A stretch of 64,000 bases of DNA from Gnetum montanum (GCA_015680685.1 MNCI01038216.1:228616-292615), one strand, 5' to 3'; counted from the stretch's first letter, positions 41,040 to 54,059 are shown. Program-made: numbers and translations. Notes: generated from the sequence alone by a model not told the origin.

Positions 41040-42185
41040 TTCACTAAGCCAAATATTTCATGGAAATTAATAGATACCTTTATAAGATATGTCTCGATGG
41101 CCTGGTTCGATGGTGTGTTCCCAATGTAGATCAATTGTGAGTTCTCCAAGATGCTCATGAGGGCCCTTATGGGGGTCATTACGTTGAGAGATGAACAACC
41201 ATTAAAATCTTGCCTGTAGGATATTACTGCCCTACATTGTTTTAGGACACCCATCATTTTGTCCAATCTTGTGAGCACTACCAACGTGATGGGGGAATGA
41301 CTGCTAGAATGAATGGTCCACAACAATGGATTCAACCTTTAGAACCCTTCAACATCTGGGGTATTGATTTTATGGGGCCTATCACACCAATGTCCAATGG
41401 AAAAGCCTACATTGTTGTTGTTGTTGATTATTTTATAAAATGGGTAGAAGCAGCCACTATTACTAACTGTACATCATCTACTACTGCATGATTTGTTCAA
41501 CAACAAATTGTAAATAGGTTTAACGTGCCTTGTGCATTTATTTCTGATAATGCTACACATTTTATAGGTGTGACCTTTTGAAAATTAATGCAACGCTTAG
41601 GAGTTGAGCATAAGCTGACTACACCGTATCATCCTCAGGCAAATGGTCAAGTCGAGGTCACCAATAGGGAGATCACAAAAATATTGACACAAACCATTAG
41701 CAAATATAGGCGAGACTGGAGTGCCAAACTGAACGATGCTCTTTGGGCATACAGCTCCACATGGAAACTCCCTATAGGCTATTCTTCCTATGAGTTAGTG
41801 TATAGTAAACTTCCAACACCTCCTATCCAAGCTGAGCTCTGTACACTATCTACAGCATGTGACCTCAACCTTGACCTCAGTCTAGCATAGAAAGAATGGT
41901 TAATGAACCTTAACTTGCTAAATAAAAACCAATTAGCCACCTTATCATCCAACGAATTACACAAGGTCTTTAACAAGTAACGTCATGACCTAAGAATTAG
42001 GAAAGTTACATATAAACTAAGAGATAATGTTCTTTATTGGAATCCCGCACATGTGCCACAACGAACTAAATTTCAAATGTTGTGGGAAGCACCTTATATC
42101 ATTCATGAAACGTTTCCTTCAAGGGCCATGATGATTTATAAACTTGAAAGCCTAGATAGGAAATTATTAGTCAACATCTAGCAAA
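41040..42185 (+). pseudogene. Integrase, element E
   Basis: Zinc-binding region: DAHEGPYGGHY, then QSCEHYQR, where the last Cys of HHCC is Tyr. Core: Asp at 41366 (WGIDFMGPI), Asp at 41546 (FISDNATHFIG), Glu at 41654 (NGQVEVTNREI), giving D-X59-D-X35-E, the normal integrase spacing. The C-terminal region includes YSSYELVYSKLPTPPIQAEL, RHDLRIRKV and NPAHVPQRTKFQMLW, and ends near 42180. Several TAG/TAA stops, no frameshift noticed. Confidence 0.88.
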
Positions 42186-44190
42186 CCAAACCTTTCCATG
42201 AGCCTAAAACGGCCAGTACTAACACTACCTCTATTAATGGACAACCTTGCTCATTATTTTGAATCTCCTCCTTCCAAATCAGCAGTGGGGGAGATGGCCA
42301 CCAATGCTAACCATTCTAAGCCTTCAGTTTCCTTTGTCTTTTTTGTTTTACACATTCTTCATCTTTACTTGTTTTTTGTTTTACACCATCATTAACATTT
42401 TTACTAGTTCTTTCTCTATTACATTTTGTTTGAATTACTCTCACTCATCGTATAATAAGTGCTCATGATGGTGGATTGTACTATAATGGTGTTGATTGCT
42501 AATGTTTAGTTTACCTTTCACTTTTAATGTTGATACTAAGATATGGGTTCTTTTGATAAAATAGACAATGAGTCCATGTCATCCATTCATCCATACAACT
42601 TTATGGTCTTCCTTTGTTTTGGAAATGTACTGTCCCTTTTTTTAAGCAAACTTATTAATGAATTGGTGGCTTGGTGTTCTTCAAACCAAGGAAAGATTCA
42701 AATGGATTGAAAAGGATGTGACTTTAAGGAGATTCGATGCATTTGTGCTGGCTATTCTCTTGGGTACTTAGATGTTTTTCATAGGTTTTCTACCATTCCA
42801 CTATTGACTAGTATTAGGAAGTTGACTAAATCAAATAAGTCTTTGCATGATGTGGTTTCCACTCAAAAAGAACACTGGTGGGAATTCAAAGCACACCCCT
42901 TAGACACAATAATAGAACATGGGCTACAAGCATTGGTTATGGCACTGGAAAGACATGTTACCCATGCCTGAAGGTTTCCTCTAACTAAGGCCCTTTCTCA
43001 CTTCCTACTTCTCTATCTTTCTCTTGTTGGAATGGTGGTTGCTTTGTGGAAGCATTCTCATTTCTTCAGGAGGATGGGTTGGTCACGTGTGTTGATGCGA
43101 GGTCATTGGATGTGGTTAGTTTTGATCTAGATTTGAGCTGAATTTTATTAAGTCACCTTAATCACATCTACACAAGGAACTTTACACAACCTTGATTTTG
43201 GGATTCCATTTCATTCTCTCTTCTCTTTTCACGTTTTTTCCCATATTCCACCTCATTTCCAGTTTTATGATTATTCTATATCTTGGTTGATGCATTGTTA
43301 TTCTTTCGTAAATTCATGGATCAGTTCTTAACCATTGTCTCCATATGTCATTCCTAGAGCCTACGGACTCTTTCGTTTGTGGGTTTGTTAGGGCATAAAG
43401 GGCATGAGCCTGTTTGGGAAGGACCCACTAGCATTCCTTTTTGGTGCACTTGTTAAGCTCTTTCCCTTAAACATTTCTTACAATCAACTATTTCTTGTTT
43501 CACCCAATCCATAACATTTGTCTTTGTTTTTTATTTTATTGGCTTCATTGTTGATTATTTCTCTCATCTTTCATGTTCTTTCGTTTTCCACCCTATTGTT
43601 ACCGAAGGTTCTCTCTTAGTCATGGGGGCCTATCGTAGTTTTTTCCATTTCATTACTTATCTCACCCCTACACCTTGGGTAGTTCTTAATTACAAACCTC
43701 TAACCCAGTATCTGCCATACCCACAACCTAGCCAAGATGCTTCATATTGAGGCAAGGTATCAATTACATTATATCTTATCTATCCTTGCTGATTTGTGAC
43801 CATGTTGTGTGTGCAAATGGCGCTCACATGAACAATGGACTGGGATAGGAGGGAGCACTTAGGATGGACTGGAGCAAAAATAATTTACGCAGGGAACAAG
43901 CTTGATCATGTGGCTGTGGATGAACAACTGTGTGCACATTTTTGACATCGGCAGCAACACACCTCATTTTCTTTTCTCTCTCTCTCTTCAAGCTGTCAAA
44001 TGAGGGTCTAGATGTCATCTATGTATAGTGTTCACCATGATGGTTATGAACACCAATGTTGTAATATGTTTGTCACTCCGTTCACTGGGCACTTTGAGTT
44101 TATCATTCCATGTCACTATCAGTTGTCGTTCAGTCAATAAGCCCATACCTTCCTAATATTTTGTAATGAACTTGAGGACGAGTTTTTATT
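42186..44190 (+). other. ORF-free spacer between integrase and 3' LTR, element E
   Basis: About 2 kb, T-rich, no ORF over 75 codons. Parts correspond to the same region of element C. No envelope-like ORF, which some Athila elements carry here, is recognisable. Confidence 0.65.
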
Positions 44191-44203
44191 TAGTTGTGGG
44201 GTA
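44191..44203 (+). other. Polypurine tract, element E
   Basis: TAGTTGTGGGGTA immediately precedes the 3' LTR; matches CAATTGCGGGGGTA of element B. Confidence 0.65.
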
Positions 44204-45058
44204 TGATGAATCCTAATATTGGACCCGTGATATTGGGCCCTCAATATCCAATACGCGATATTGGAGTGGCCGAAGCAATATCGGGCATGCGATATTGGAA
44301 CTTGTCTTATCACCTATAAATAAGAGACAAGGGCACTTGATTTCGTAGTTAGTTTCTTAGTCCCTTAGCTAAACTCTTGCAGTTTTCCCTTTCCAGAGTT
44401 AGAATTATTTCTGAGTATCCGCAGTAGGAGTCATAGAGTGAATGGATCTTTATTCGAGCATTATGTACCTAAGCACACCTTATGACCGAAAATAAAGATG
44501 AACTTTATGATAAACCTTGCAATATTCAAAATAGCTTAATTATTGCATTTCATGTTATTTACTATTATTTGATGCTTTCAATAGTTAATTGATGTTATTT
44601 CTATTGAATTCTTAATTATTACTTATCAATGAATTAGCACACTCAGTACGACCACTTCAAGCATATGTGGAACACTTGGTAACCCAGTAACGACTAGCGT
44701 TTGGTAACCCTTGTAGTGTTACACTAGTTCAGGATGTGTCCGACAAGTGGGAATGGATGCTAGTGTTAGGACTAGTTAGAGCATAGTTAATTAGTTAAAT
44801 CAAATTAGTTACTCAATTATTTCATTTCTCCATTTTAAGCACTAAGAAGATAAAACATAAAAAGCATAAAAATCATATACCTCAAGTTTACTTAACCATA
44901 AAGTTGTGCCTTACAAGTAAGATTGGGAAGACAACGATTGCATAACCCATCCTTGTTTTGTGTAAGCACATAAGACCTTAATCCTTGGAGTTTGACCAGA
45001 TCATGCATGAACGCTCGTATTCGTATGGTTGGGCATAGGGGTACCTTGCTACTCATTA
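44204..45058 (+). repeat. 3' LTR of element E
   Basis: An 855-bp LTR, TGATGAATCCTAATATT...CTACTCATTA (expected ACTCATCA). TATA box at 44315-44322; GATATTGG/CAATATCGG motifs at 44213-44303. Differences from the 5' LTR are mostly transitions. Confidence 0.92.
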
Positions 45059-45128
45059 ATAATAAAGATGAGCAAAAAATTTTCCTTTCCATTGAATCCC
45101 ATGTTTCCATAAGTTATTTGACCATTGT

Positions 45129-45913
45129 TGATGAATAGTTATTTATAACATCAATTAATTACCAAATGCCAAGATGTTATATTACAAATACGATGTAATA
45201 ATTACAATAAATGCTTATAAAAATAATTCACCTACTGCATTTATGACACCATTTAGTCTATAGGTAGTTAAATTTTTGCAGTTTGTTTTCTCAATTTCTA
45301 TTACAATTAACAAGTGACTGTAATGTGGTTTTAAGTTAATTGTATGACATATTTATTTCAGTGAAATATATCTAGACATGTTCCATGAACAACAATAAAG
45401 ATTGGGATTCCTTCCTTTCCATTGTAGCAGTTTGACTTAGCATAGAATTTACTTTTCCATGTCATTTACTTTCCAATACAATTTATATTAATGTTTATAA
45501 TTCTAATGCATGTTAATATAATTAGTGAAATGAGCATGATCAATTTTAAGCGTAACGTGTACTTTTCTGGTAATCTTAACAGTGATTAACAATGATATCA
45601 CATGGTATACCCAATAGCAAATTGGAAATCAAATGCTCATCACTTTAGGCAAGCTTACAATTTATTTTTTTGCTCATTAAATTGATTAAATAATTTCTAT
45701 ATTTTTACTTACCTTATTAAAAGCTGAACAACACTATGATCATACGCCTTACCTTGGATTAAACCATACAAAGATAAGAGCTACTACTTGTCCAATTAGG
45801 AAGACAATGATTCATAATCTGAAATTTAGCTATCTAGACATAATACTAACTTCTTCCATGGATTACAACATGGATTACCATAACATTACGTTGGGCATGC
45901 TCGTTGCTCATTA
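45129..45913 (+). repeat. Decayed LTR of element F
   Basis: About 785 bp ending GCTCATTA and followed by TTGGCACTATTGTTGGGG, a family primer site. Shares AACAATAAAGATTGGGATT, TTAAACCATACAAAG and other R-U5 segments with the family, but lacks the GATATC array and a clear TATA box. The left limit is approximate. Confidence 0.65.
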
Positions 45914-46049
45914 TTTGGCACTATTGTTGGGGTTGGTGCTAATGATCTAGACTATATAAATTATAAATAATCATTGTTAAGTTCATAATAATTTATCTTT
46001 CAACAAATTTAATATTAATTAAAGCTACACATGCATTAATTAATTGATC

Positions 46050-46995
46050 ATGTCGATTTCTCATAGGGTTGAAACTCCACCACATGAGAATAATCCCATA
46101 AGAAGCAACGATGGAGGAAGTCATGATGACCAAGATGAAGAACCATACCAAGTAAAGGTCTCTTATGCACACCTAAATCCCAACTATGTTGATTTTTTAT
46201 TATCTTTCACTAGAATGAGCAAATGCAATGGTAGGACTTTCAAAGCAACATTATGCTACCAAATGATAAAGTAGTCCCATTGATGTTACAACTGCATTGA
46301 TGAAAAGTAAGCTAGAATTGGTTTTAAATGAGTATCAAGTGAACCACCATATGAATAGACCTTACAAGCCTACTAATGCATAGTGTAGGCAAGACAACTT
46401 GATGGAGATCTAGCATGAATTTCACAAGAGCAAACATGTGATCCAACTGACATCCTAGCCCTAAACGGAGAACATTAACTAGTAGACAAATAGGTCTCAT
46501 CACCAACATCCCTCCTATCTTCAGTGTTGATGAATCAAGAAATCTCGAGTAATATTCTACCTTGGCAAGTAATCAAAAAAGAGATAGAAAAGATCCCAAG
46601 ACATGGAGGTCCTCAAGGCCTAGGTTCCTTAATAGAGGAAGGAATGATAATTAAAGTTATCATGAAAAGAGAACAACTCAACATGGTTATCCTACTTCCT
46701 CATCTTCTTCCTTATCCTCATCATCAAGTTTTGACAAGAATAAACATGGATGAGAAGGAAGGATTGCAAACATCAATCCTAATAGGCAACACAATAGGGG
46801 TGATAGAAGAAATCATGATAAACATCCTAGTAGAGATTGGGATAAAGATAGAGATCAAGTAGACAAGAAGGAAGAGATAGAAGAGATCACATAAGAGATC
46901 ATGGTGACTGGGCAAATAAAGACTAAGATTATGACTATGACATGCTTGATGATGATGAATCCTTATTGGTTACTAATGAACCATAAAAAAGGTAG
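46050..46995 (+). pseudogene. gag fragment, element F
   Basis: ATG at 46050 (MSISHRVETPP). VSYAHLNPNYVDF corresponds to VVYTHPDEYVSNF of J. A basic His/Arg/Asp-rich stretch follows and ends in DDDESLLVTNEP, where other gags have DDEPLLAT. Then the sequence leaves gag and runs into LTR G. Stops and shifts throughout. Confidence 0.6.
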
Positions 46996-47035
46996 CTACA
47001 TCGATGCATTTTAGGATGTATTAGCACATGTGCGT

Positions 47036-47819
47036 TGATGCTAATCCAATCATTACCTATAACACCCATTGCATTTATGGCACCATTTGATCAATACCTT
47101 AGCTAGACTCCTGCAATTTATTTTCATAAAACTTAGTAAACTTTTTTCTATAAGTATCCACAATGCAGATCAAATTAATTGTATGACACTTTATTCTAGT
47201 GCAATATGTACCTAAACACAGTTGCATGAATGGCAATAAAATTAAAATTTCTTCTATTCATTGTAGCACCTAGATTAGTTTAAGTTTATTTTCCAACAAT
47301 TTACCTTGAATAGAATTTACTTTCTCATCTTTTAGCAATTAATATTATAATTCGTAAGTAACACGAGTATGAACACTTCGAGCATAATATACTAACACTT
47401 GGTAATCCCAATAGTGAATACTTGGTACGCCCAACAGTAAACACTTGGTAACCTAGTAGTGTTAGTATACATTCAGGATGTGTACAGAAAGTGAGAACAA
47501 ATGCTCCATGTTTAGGATAGTTTAGTTAAGTAATTAGTTAATTTAAATAGTAAACCCTTCATTTATTTAATTATTCTATAGATGAAGAAAACAATAAAAA
47601 TATATAAAAAATAAATATTTTATGTCTCAATCACACTTAATCATACAAACAAGATTAACACACAAGTGTTGATTCGAAAGACAATGACTAGTCACCCCAT
47701 CTTTCACTGTTTAAGGATATAGGCCACTTAAGTAAACGTAGTCCACAAAATTTGACTAGATCATGCGTACACACTAGTGATTCATATGGGTGGGCATAGG
47801 AAAAGCCTGCTACTCATCA
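47036..47819 (+). repeat. Decayed LTR G
   Basis: About 784 bp related to LTR F and to the R-U5 of the family (GGCAATAAAATTAAAATTTC, CTTGGTAATCCCAATAGTG), ending CTACTCATCA. It is followed by GGCACCA, the first bases of a primer site, which runs directly into gag, so the leader is deleted. The left limit is approximate. Confidence 0.6.
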
Positions 47820-47821
47820 GG

Positions 47822-48170
47822 CACCATGACCATGGCTTAGATCTGGGAGACAATAAGAATACAACATAAGCATCAAAGGAAAAGTCACATTAAACGTCTT
47901 GACATGAATAATATTTTCAAGTTTAAGGAAGGCTTTAATTTTGATCTATAGCATTATTTGTAAACCTTCCATGATACCTATGCATTACAAAAGATACAAA
48001 ATAAGTGGCAACAGTTGAAACTTTTCCTAAGGATACTCATCAAAGAAGCTAAAAATTAGTATAAATCATTGGATCCAGATTAAATCCATTGGTATTTCAC
48101 TATGCTAAATCTCTTCAACAAAAAGTATCAAACCTACTCAAGAGTATCTAATCCAAGATTATGACAATGA
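47822..48170 (+). pseudogene. gag core fragment behind LTR G
   Basis: Encodes SHIKRLDMNNIFKFKEGFNF, QNKWQQLKLFLRILIKEAKN and LFNKKYQTYSRVSNP with TAG/TAA stops. It covers only the central gag core and then repeats into the next fragment. Confidence 0.65.
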
Positions 48171-48835
48171 CATGCCTGATAATTACGAACCCTTATTGAC
48201 AACCATGAGCATGACTTAGATGTGGGAGATAGTAAGACTACCTCACAGGCATCAAATGTCTTAACATATATAACATTCTCAAGTTTAAAGAAGGCTATAA
48301 TTCTAATCTACAGCATCATTTGCAACTATTCCATGATGTTTATGTCTTACAAAACATACAAAATAAGCAACAAAAGTTTAAAAAATTATCAAGCATACTA
48401 ATCAAGGAAGCTAAAAGCTGGTACAAATCATCAAAGCTAAATTCAATCCATTGGTGGTTCACTATGTTGAAGCTCTTCAATGAAAAGTGTCAAACCTACT
48501 TAAGAATGTGTAATCTAAGGAAATAAACCCAAGATTAGAAGCAAGGAAACCAGGAATCCCTTAATGTAGCCCTATTTAGATATTATTCCTTATTTTGCAA
48601 GTGCCCAAGCCATTGGTTTTCTTAGAAGAAGCAACTTTATCACATCATAAATGAGCTTTGAAATAGAACAAGGGAGACTACTACAATATATGCCCAAAGA
48701 AAACTATTAGAACTTAAATCCCATCAAACACATAGGTTTATTAAATAAGTTACCAAAGAAGAAGAAGAACTCTAGAAGAGGAAGAACATAGAGGAGTATA
48801 ATTAGGACCCATTCCCTTGCAAGAAGAGAGTCCAT
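48171..48835 (+). pseudogene. Second gag core fragment
   Basis: A second, related copy of the gag core in tandem: EPLLTTMSMT, KLSSILIKEAKSWYKSSKLN, SIHWWFTMLKLFNEKCQTYL, then YYSLFCKCPSHWFS and AQRKLLELKSHQTHRF. It ends near 48835. The tandem arrangement suggests unequal recombination between old copies. Confidence 0.6.
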
Positions 48836-49689
48836 ATTTGTGATTACCAAAAAGTAGGAACACCTCTTCTAATCCTTTTTTTCATTCCTACAGATTATTT
48901 TTTAGGTCTTTGATATGAGGAAGATGCATTGGAGGTCCAAGAGACATCTTGGCTAAATGCTAGGTGTTGACAGAGGATGTTTGGTAAGTGGTGGAGACAG
49001 TTTGGTTGTTGTAGAGATGTCTCTTAGAGGCTAAAGACATCTCTACCTAGTAGGAGATGTCTCACCTACACAAGAGATGTCTCCCAAATTCCAAAGATGT
49101 CTCTCATGAATATTGATGTTTGTAGATAGATGTCTCTCTAAGCCTAGATATGTTTCATACAGCTAAGAAAATTTCCAAGTTCAAAGTTCCAAATTTGGAA
49201 ACAGTCGAAAAAAATGAGAGAAGAATAGAAACAACTAGGAATCTCCAAGTTGAACATGGGGAAAGATTTTTGGGATTCTTGTTTTAGATTTTTAATAAAT
49301 ATTATTTTTTTTATGATTTTAGACATGGAGAATGGCATGAGAGCATAGGTATGAGATTACATGAGTGTGTATTCATCTCTCTAGTCAATTGTGTGTGTGT
49401 TTGGTCTTTATGTCTCTTGTGTGTTATTTTTCGATCTCAATCCTATGTTTGTGGGAGAGATCTCATTCAATTGTGCTTTACAATAAGGACAATCATTATA
49501 TGATCATAAAGCCTCATACTTTGCAATGTCATGGAGTGTTTGAGTGATTTGTGATGTTTGTGGGTTGTGGAACCACTAATTTATAATTTTCTTTATATTA
49601 ATTGAAGATAGCTAGTTTTCTTGTTTTCTAACAAATTAAATTATCTTTCCTAATATTTGGATTTAGTGGAATTGAAGGGTTTTAGAATA
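48836..49689. other. Non-gag stretch with clustered AGATGTCTC motifs
   Basis: No gene recognised. GAGATGTCTC occurs at 49014-49023, 49054-49063 and 49074-49083. AGATGTCTCTC occurs near 49095 and 49130, the reverse form AGACATCTC near 49035, and CCAAGAGACATCTTGG near 48937. The rest is AT-rich. Confidence 0.7.
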
Positions 49690-51241
49690 AAATAAGTGAT
49701 CCTCCTCCACAATGACATGAGATTAGGTGATGATGATAGAAGGAACCATTATAGAGATGGTAGAATGAAGGTAGATGTGAATAAGGAGATGGCCACCATC
49801 ATGATAGAAGGTAAAGTAAGCAATCATAATAAAGACATGGCCGTGATAGGGACCATGATGACCAGGATGATTATGATGAATCATTACTTACTATAAAAAG
49901 CATAATAAAAATTTGGAAGGTAGTGTATAACCATATAATACATCAAAGGGATAGAAAAATCAAACAATTATATATGAACAACATTCAAAAGTTTGAAAAA
50001 CACTATAATGCAGACCTACAACATCACTTACAAGCCTTCCATAATGCTTGTGCCTTATAAAATATTCAAAATGAATGGAAAAAGCTAAAAATTTTCTTAA
50101 TGACACTCATCAAAGAAGCTAAAAGTTGGTACCAATCCTTGGAAGTAGAATCTATAAGGAGATGGAGGACAATGTTGGAATTCCTCAATGATAAATATCA
50201 AACATACTTTAAGCTATCCAACTTGAGAAAAAAATTCAAGGATGGGGATAAGGTAACCATGAGTCCCTTGATGCAACCTTGGGTAGATACTATGCCATAT
50301 CATAGATGGACTCTGAAACAAGACAAGAGAGACTCGTGGGATCTACACCCAAGGTAGATTATCTAAGATGAGAGCCCATTATATTCAAAGGCTCATTGAT
50401 CAAGTGACAAAAAGAAAGATAAACTAAAGAAGAGTGTATGTGTAGAAGAGTATAACAAAGATTTTTTAATCCACAAAAAGGAGGTACATCTCTATGAACC
50501 TAAAGAAGAAGCATCATTAGAAGAGGTAGTGTAGAGAAAAACCTTGTCCAATCAAAAATCATTTATTGAAATATCAACAAAGGTTGATGAAATATCAAAC
50601 TCCATAGATGAAAAGTTTCAAGTAGTACTAAAAATTAGAAGAGGAAAGAGCCAAAGACAAAGACAAAAGGAAGAAAAGATATGTAGGAAAGGACTACTAG
50701 TAACATAAAGGAAAGCAACTATAGTAGAATAGGTTGAAGACTTAAAATCAAATGATAATGATTGTAACATTTGCCAATACAAACATTTGAAAGGTTCTTG
50801 CCTAATAATGTCACATTTGCATATGTTTGGAACATATACATTAAACTCAAAGTTCGTTAATAAGCAACCTCCAAGAAGGTTATCTTATCCTTAAGGTAAT
50901 TATAGGTAGCCCTATAGCCAATAATAATATTATCCAAGTGGGGCTCCAACTCAACCTTAAGTATTACCAATAGTGGTAGAACCCACAGTCATGGAAAATG
51001 CCCCCCACCAAGGTAACAATACCCCTATAAGTAACTTTATCCTTATGAATATTATGTCCAACAACCTGTATCTCTTAGCATCTTTATTACTTATGTGTCT
51101 ACTAACCATTATTATCCTCTAGAGTACCACAAACCTACCAGTTCACGTGCTAAATCTCCTTCCACCTATGCACCTCATCCTTTGCAACACTCTCAAACTT
51201 ACACCTCAAATCCTTTGCCACCTGCTTCATCAATGAAAAAA
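49690..51241 (+). pseudogene. gag, element H
   Basis: A 5'-truncated copy without a visible LTR. Basic region, then YMNNIQKFEKHYNADLQHHL, ALIKEAKSWYQSLEVESIRRW in part, LNDKYQTYFKLSNLRKKF, and further on VDEISNSIDEKFQVVLK. The knuckle CNICQYKHLKGSC (50764-50802) has one extra residue before the last Cys. The Tyr/Pro-rich tail runs into the assembly gap at 51242. Confidence 0.75.
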
Positions 51242-51895
51242 NNNNNNNNNNNNNNNNNNNNNNNNNNNNNNNNNNNNNNNNNNNNNNNNNNNNNNNNNNN
51301 NNNNNNNNNNNNNNNNNNNNNNNNNNNNNNNNNNNNNNNNNNNNNNNNNNNNNNNNNNNNNNNNNNNNNNNNNNNNNNNNNNNNNNNNNNNNNNNNNNNN
51401 NNNNNNNNNNNNNNNNNNNNNNNNNNNNNNNNNNNNNNNNNNNNNNNNNNNNNNNNNNNNNNNNNNNNNNNNNNNNNNNNNNNNNNNNNNNNNNNNNNNN
51501 NNNNNNNNNNNNNNNNNNNNNNNNNNNNNNNNNNNNNNNNNNNNNNNNNNNNNNNNNNNNNNNNNNNNNNNNNNNNNNNNNNNNNNNNNNNNNNNNNNNN
51601 NNNNNNNNNNNNNNNNNNNNNNNNNNNNNNNNNNNNNNNNNNNNNNNNNNNNNNNNNNNNNNNNNNNNNNNNNNNNNNNNNNNNNNNNNNNNNNNNNNNN
51701 NNNNNNNNNNNNNNNNNNNNNNNNNNNNNNNNNNNNNNNNNNNNNNNNNNNNNNNNNNNNNNNNNNNNNNNNNNNNNNNNNNNNNNNNNNNNNNNNNNNN
51801 NNNNNNNNNNNNNNNNNNNNNNNNNNNNNNNNNNNNNNNNNNNNNNNNNNNNNNNNNNNNNNNNNNNNNNNNNNNNNNNNNNNNNNNNNNNNNNN
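51242..51895. other. Assembly gap (654 N)
   Basis: Run of N. By comparison with element E it should contain the gag-protease junction and the protease of element H; its true length is unknown. Confidence 0.95.
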
Positions 51896-53400
51896 AAATA
51901 CCAACTTTCTAATGCATAGCTTAAAAAGGAAGTAGAAATAGATTAGGAAGAGTTGGAAATTCTTTAAGCATTTGAACTAGAACCCTTTGAGTTAAAAAAA
52001 CATTACTAAAATCCCTTATGTGTTCTAAAAAATGGTAGATTAATAATTATAAATTCCCACCTCACAAGGGAACAAAATAGAGGTTGTTGAATAAGATAAA
52101 AAAATGGCCAACAATTCTTGCCTAGTCATATGATGAAATCATAGGTATCAATCCATGCATATGTTAGGATAGAATCTACATAAACTCAAGAAAGTAGTTA
52201 TGAAAGAAGTAGAGAAGCTCCTAGAATCTAGTTTCATTTATCCTATTTCAAACAATGAGTGGGTGAGCCCACTAACCATTATGCCTAAGGTGGATTTGCA
52301 TTGACTTCAAGTTATTAAACATGGAATCCTTCAAAGATTATTTTCTATTATTATTTATGAAATAAGTGTTGGACATCATTGTAGACCATAAGTATTATAG
52401 CTTTCTAGATAGCTATAGTAACTATAATCAAATTCAAATAGCCCAAGAAGATCAAGACAAGACTACATTCACAAGTTCTTGGAGGACTTTTGCATATAAG
52501 AAGATGCTCTTTGGCCTTTGTGATACACCTATAACCTTCCAACAACTTATCATTAAAATCCTTCAACAACATATTAGTAGGGGTATGAATGTATTTATGG
52601 ATGAATTTTCCACCTATGGATCAAATTTTAAGTAAGCACTAAACCATCTTAAGTAGGTATTGAAACAATGTGGGGGGACAAACCTTAAGCTCGATTAGTA
52701 GAAGAGCCATTTGATGATGCATGAGGGTATTTTCCTAGGGCACCAAGTTTTAGAAAAATGACTTGAAGTGGTTCCAAAAAAGATAATAGTGATCTAAGGA
52801 ATAACACAATGACCACAAATAGTAAAAGATGTCTAATTACTCCTTGGACACAAGCTACTATAGGAAATTTATTGAGATTTTCTTTTAAATTGTTAAACTA
52901 CTAGTAGAACTAATAGAGAAGGATGTGTCATTCGAAGAAACTAAGAAATGTGAGCAAGCTTTCCAAAGTCTAAAGCAAAAACTCATAAAAACTCCAATTT
53001 TATGAGCTTTCAATTGGTCTAATCCATTTCACATCATGACAAATGCATCCAAGTTTGCCTTGGAACCTATGCTTACATATTTGAATGATCCTAAACATCC
53101 ATAATACATCCATTATGCAAGAAAAAGTATTGTGGGTGCACAACTAAACTACACCATAACAGAGAAAGAGCTAATGATAGTGGTGTATGCCTTAAAAAAA
53201 TTCAAGTACCATGTTCTTGGATATCCAATTTTTGTACACACAAATCATAGTACAATATGCTTCATAATGAACAAGCTAATAGTTAGCCCTCACGTCATAT
53301 TGTTGTTGGTTATCTTAAAAGAATTTGAGTTGAAAATAATTACCGTAAGAGAAATTAAGAATGTTTTTGCAAATCATTTGTCTTGACTAAGATGGAACAA
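51896..53400 (+). pseudogene. Reverse transcriptase and RNase H, element H
   Basis: RT: EKLLESSFIYPISNNEWVSP, VLDIIVDHKYYSFLDSYSNY in part, TTFTSSWRTFAYK, MLFGLCDTPITFQQ. The catalytic box is FMDE (52594-52605), one Asp changed. RNase H: MTNASKFALE, TITEKELMIVVYALKKFKY, HTNHSTICF and FANHLS. Many stops and shifts. Confidence 0.75.
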
Positions 53401-53559
53401 TAAAGCTAATGAAAAGTCTCTTTTTCATTAATTTCCTGATGAGATACTTTTTATAAAGGTAACAATGACCATAATAAATGAAGCTAAATCATAATACATA
53501 GAATTTCTCTCATGTTTACTTACATAGAAGGCCCCTGCTAAATAGAATATGAAGAAAAA

Positions 53560-54015
53560 GCAATACTTCCTTCACTAAATCAAGCACTACATGAAGATAG
53601 AGGATAACATCTATTAGCTCTATGTAGATGGCTTAGTACAATGATGCATGCTTGATGAAGATTAACTCAAAATTCTCCAAGATACACATGAAGAACCTTA
53701 TGGAGTCTGTTATGTAGGAAGGAGAACATCCATCAAAATCCTCATGATAAGACACTTTTGATCCAAAATCTTTAGGAATGTACATTGCTTTACCAACTCT
53801 TGTAAGCACTGCCAAAGAAATAGAGGAATGACTACAAGGCTAGAGGATCCTTGATAATGGTTCTAATCATTAGAACTTTTCAATCTTTGGAGAATTATTT
53901 TCATGGGTTCCATCCCATCCATATCAAATGTGAAATCCTACATCATTGTTGCAATGGACTATTACACAAAGTGGGTAGAGGCTCTAACAGTAACAAATAG
54001 AATGAGCTTCACCAT
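53560..54015 (+). pseudogene. Truncated integrase, element H
   Basis: Zinc-binding region KILQDTHEEPYG, then SCKHCQRNRGMT; first core motif FNLWRIIFMGSIPSISNVKS (Asp of WGIDF lost) and WVEALTVTNRMSFT. It stops at about 54015, where sequence in the opposite orientation (element I) begins. The second half of the core and the C terminus are missing. Confidence 0.7.
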
Positions 54016-54059
54016 GGGTAGAGGTGGCATTAGAGTGTGTAGCTACTTGGAAATCCTTA

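Larger units (their letters stand above)
35078..45058 (+). mobile_element. Element E: complete Athila-like Ty3/gypsy retrotransposon
   Basis: A 9981-bp element with a perfect target duplication ATAAT (35073-35077 and 45059-45063). LTRs are 860 and 855 bp. Order: primer site, gag, protease, RT, RNase H, integrase, spacer of about 2 kb, polypurine tract. The gag to RT frame is one continuous register from 36076 to about 39870. A single 1-bp loss inside the RT block FLDGYSGYN then shifts the rest. Other lesions are stops. It is the best-preserved copy in the window, but RT is catalytically dead. Confidence 0.92.

Noticed and set aside
51095-51919. 274-codon open frame and its reverse 224-codon partner
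   Set aside because: Both are mostly N; only the first about 48 codons, the gag tail of element H, are real sequence.
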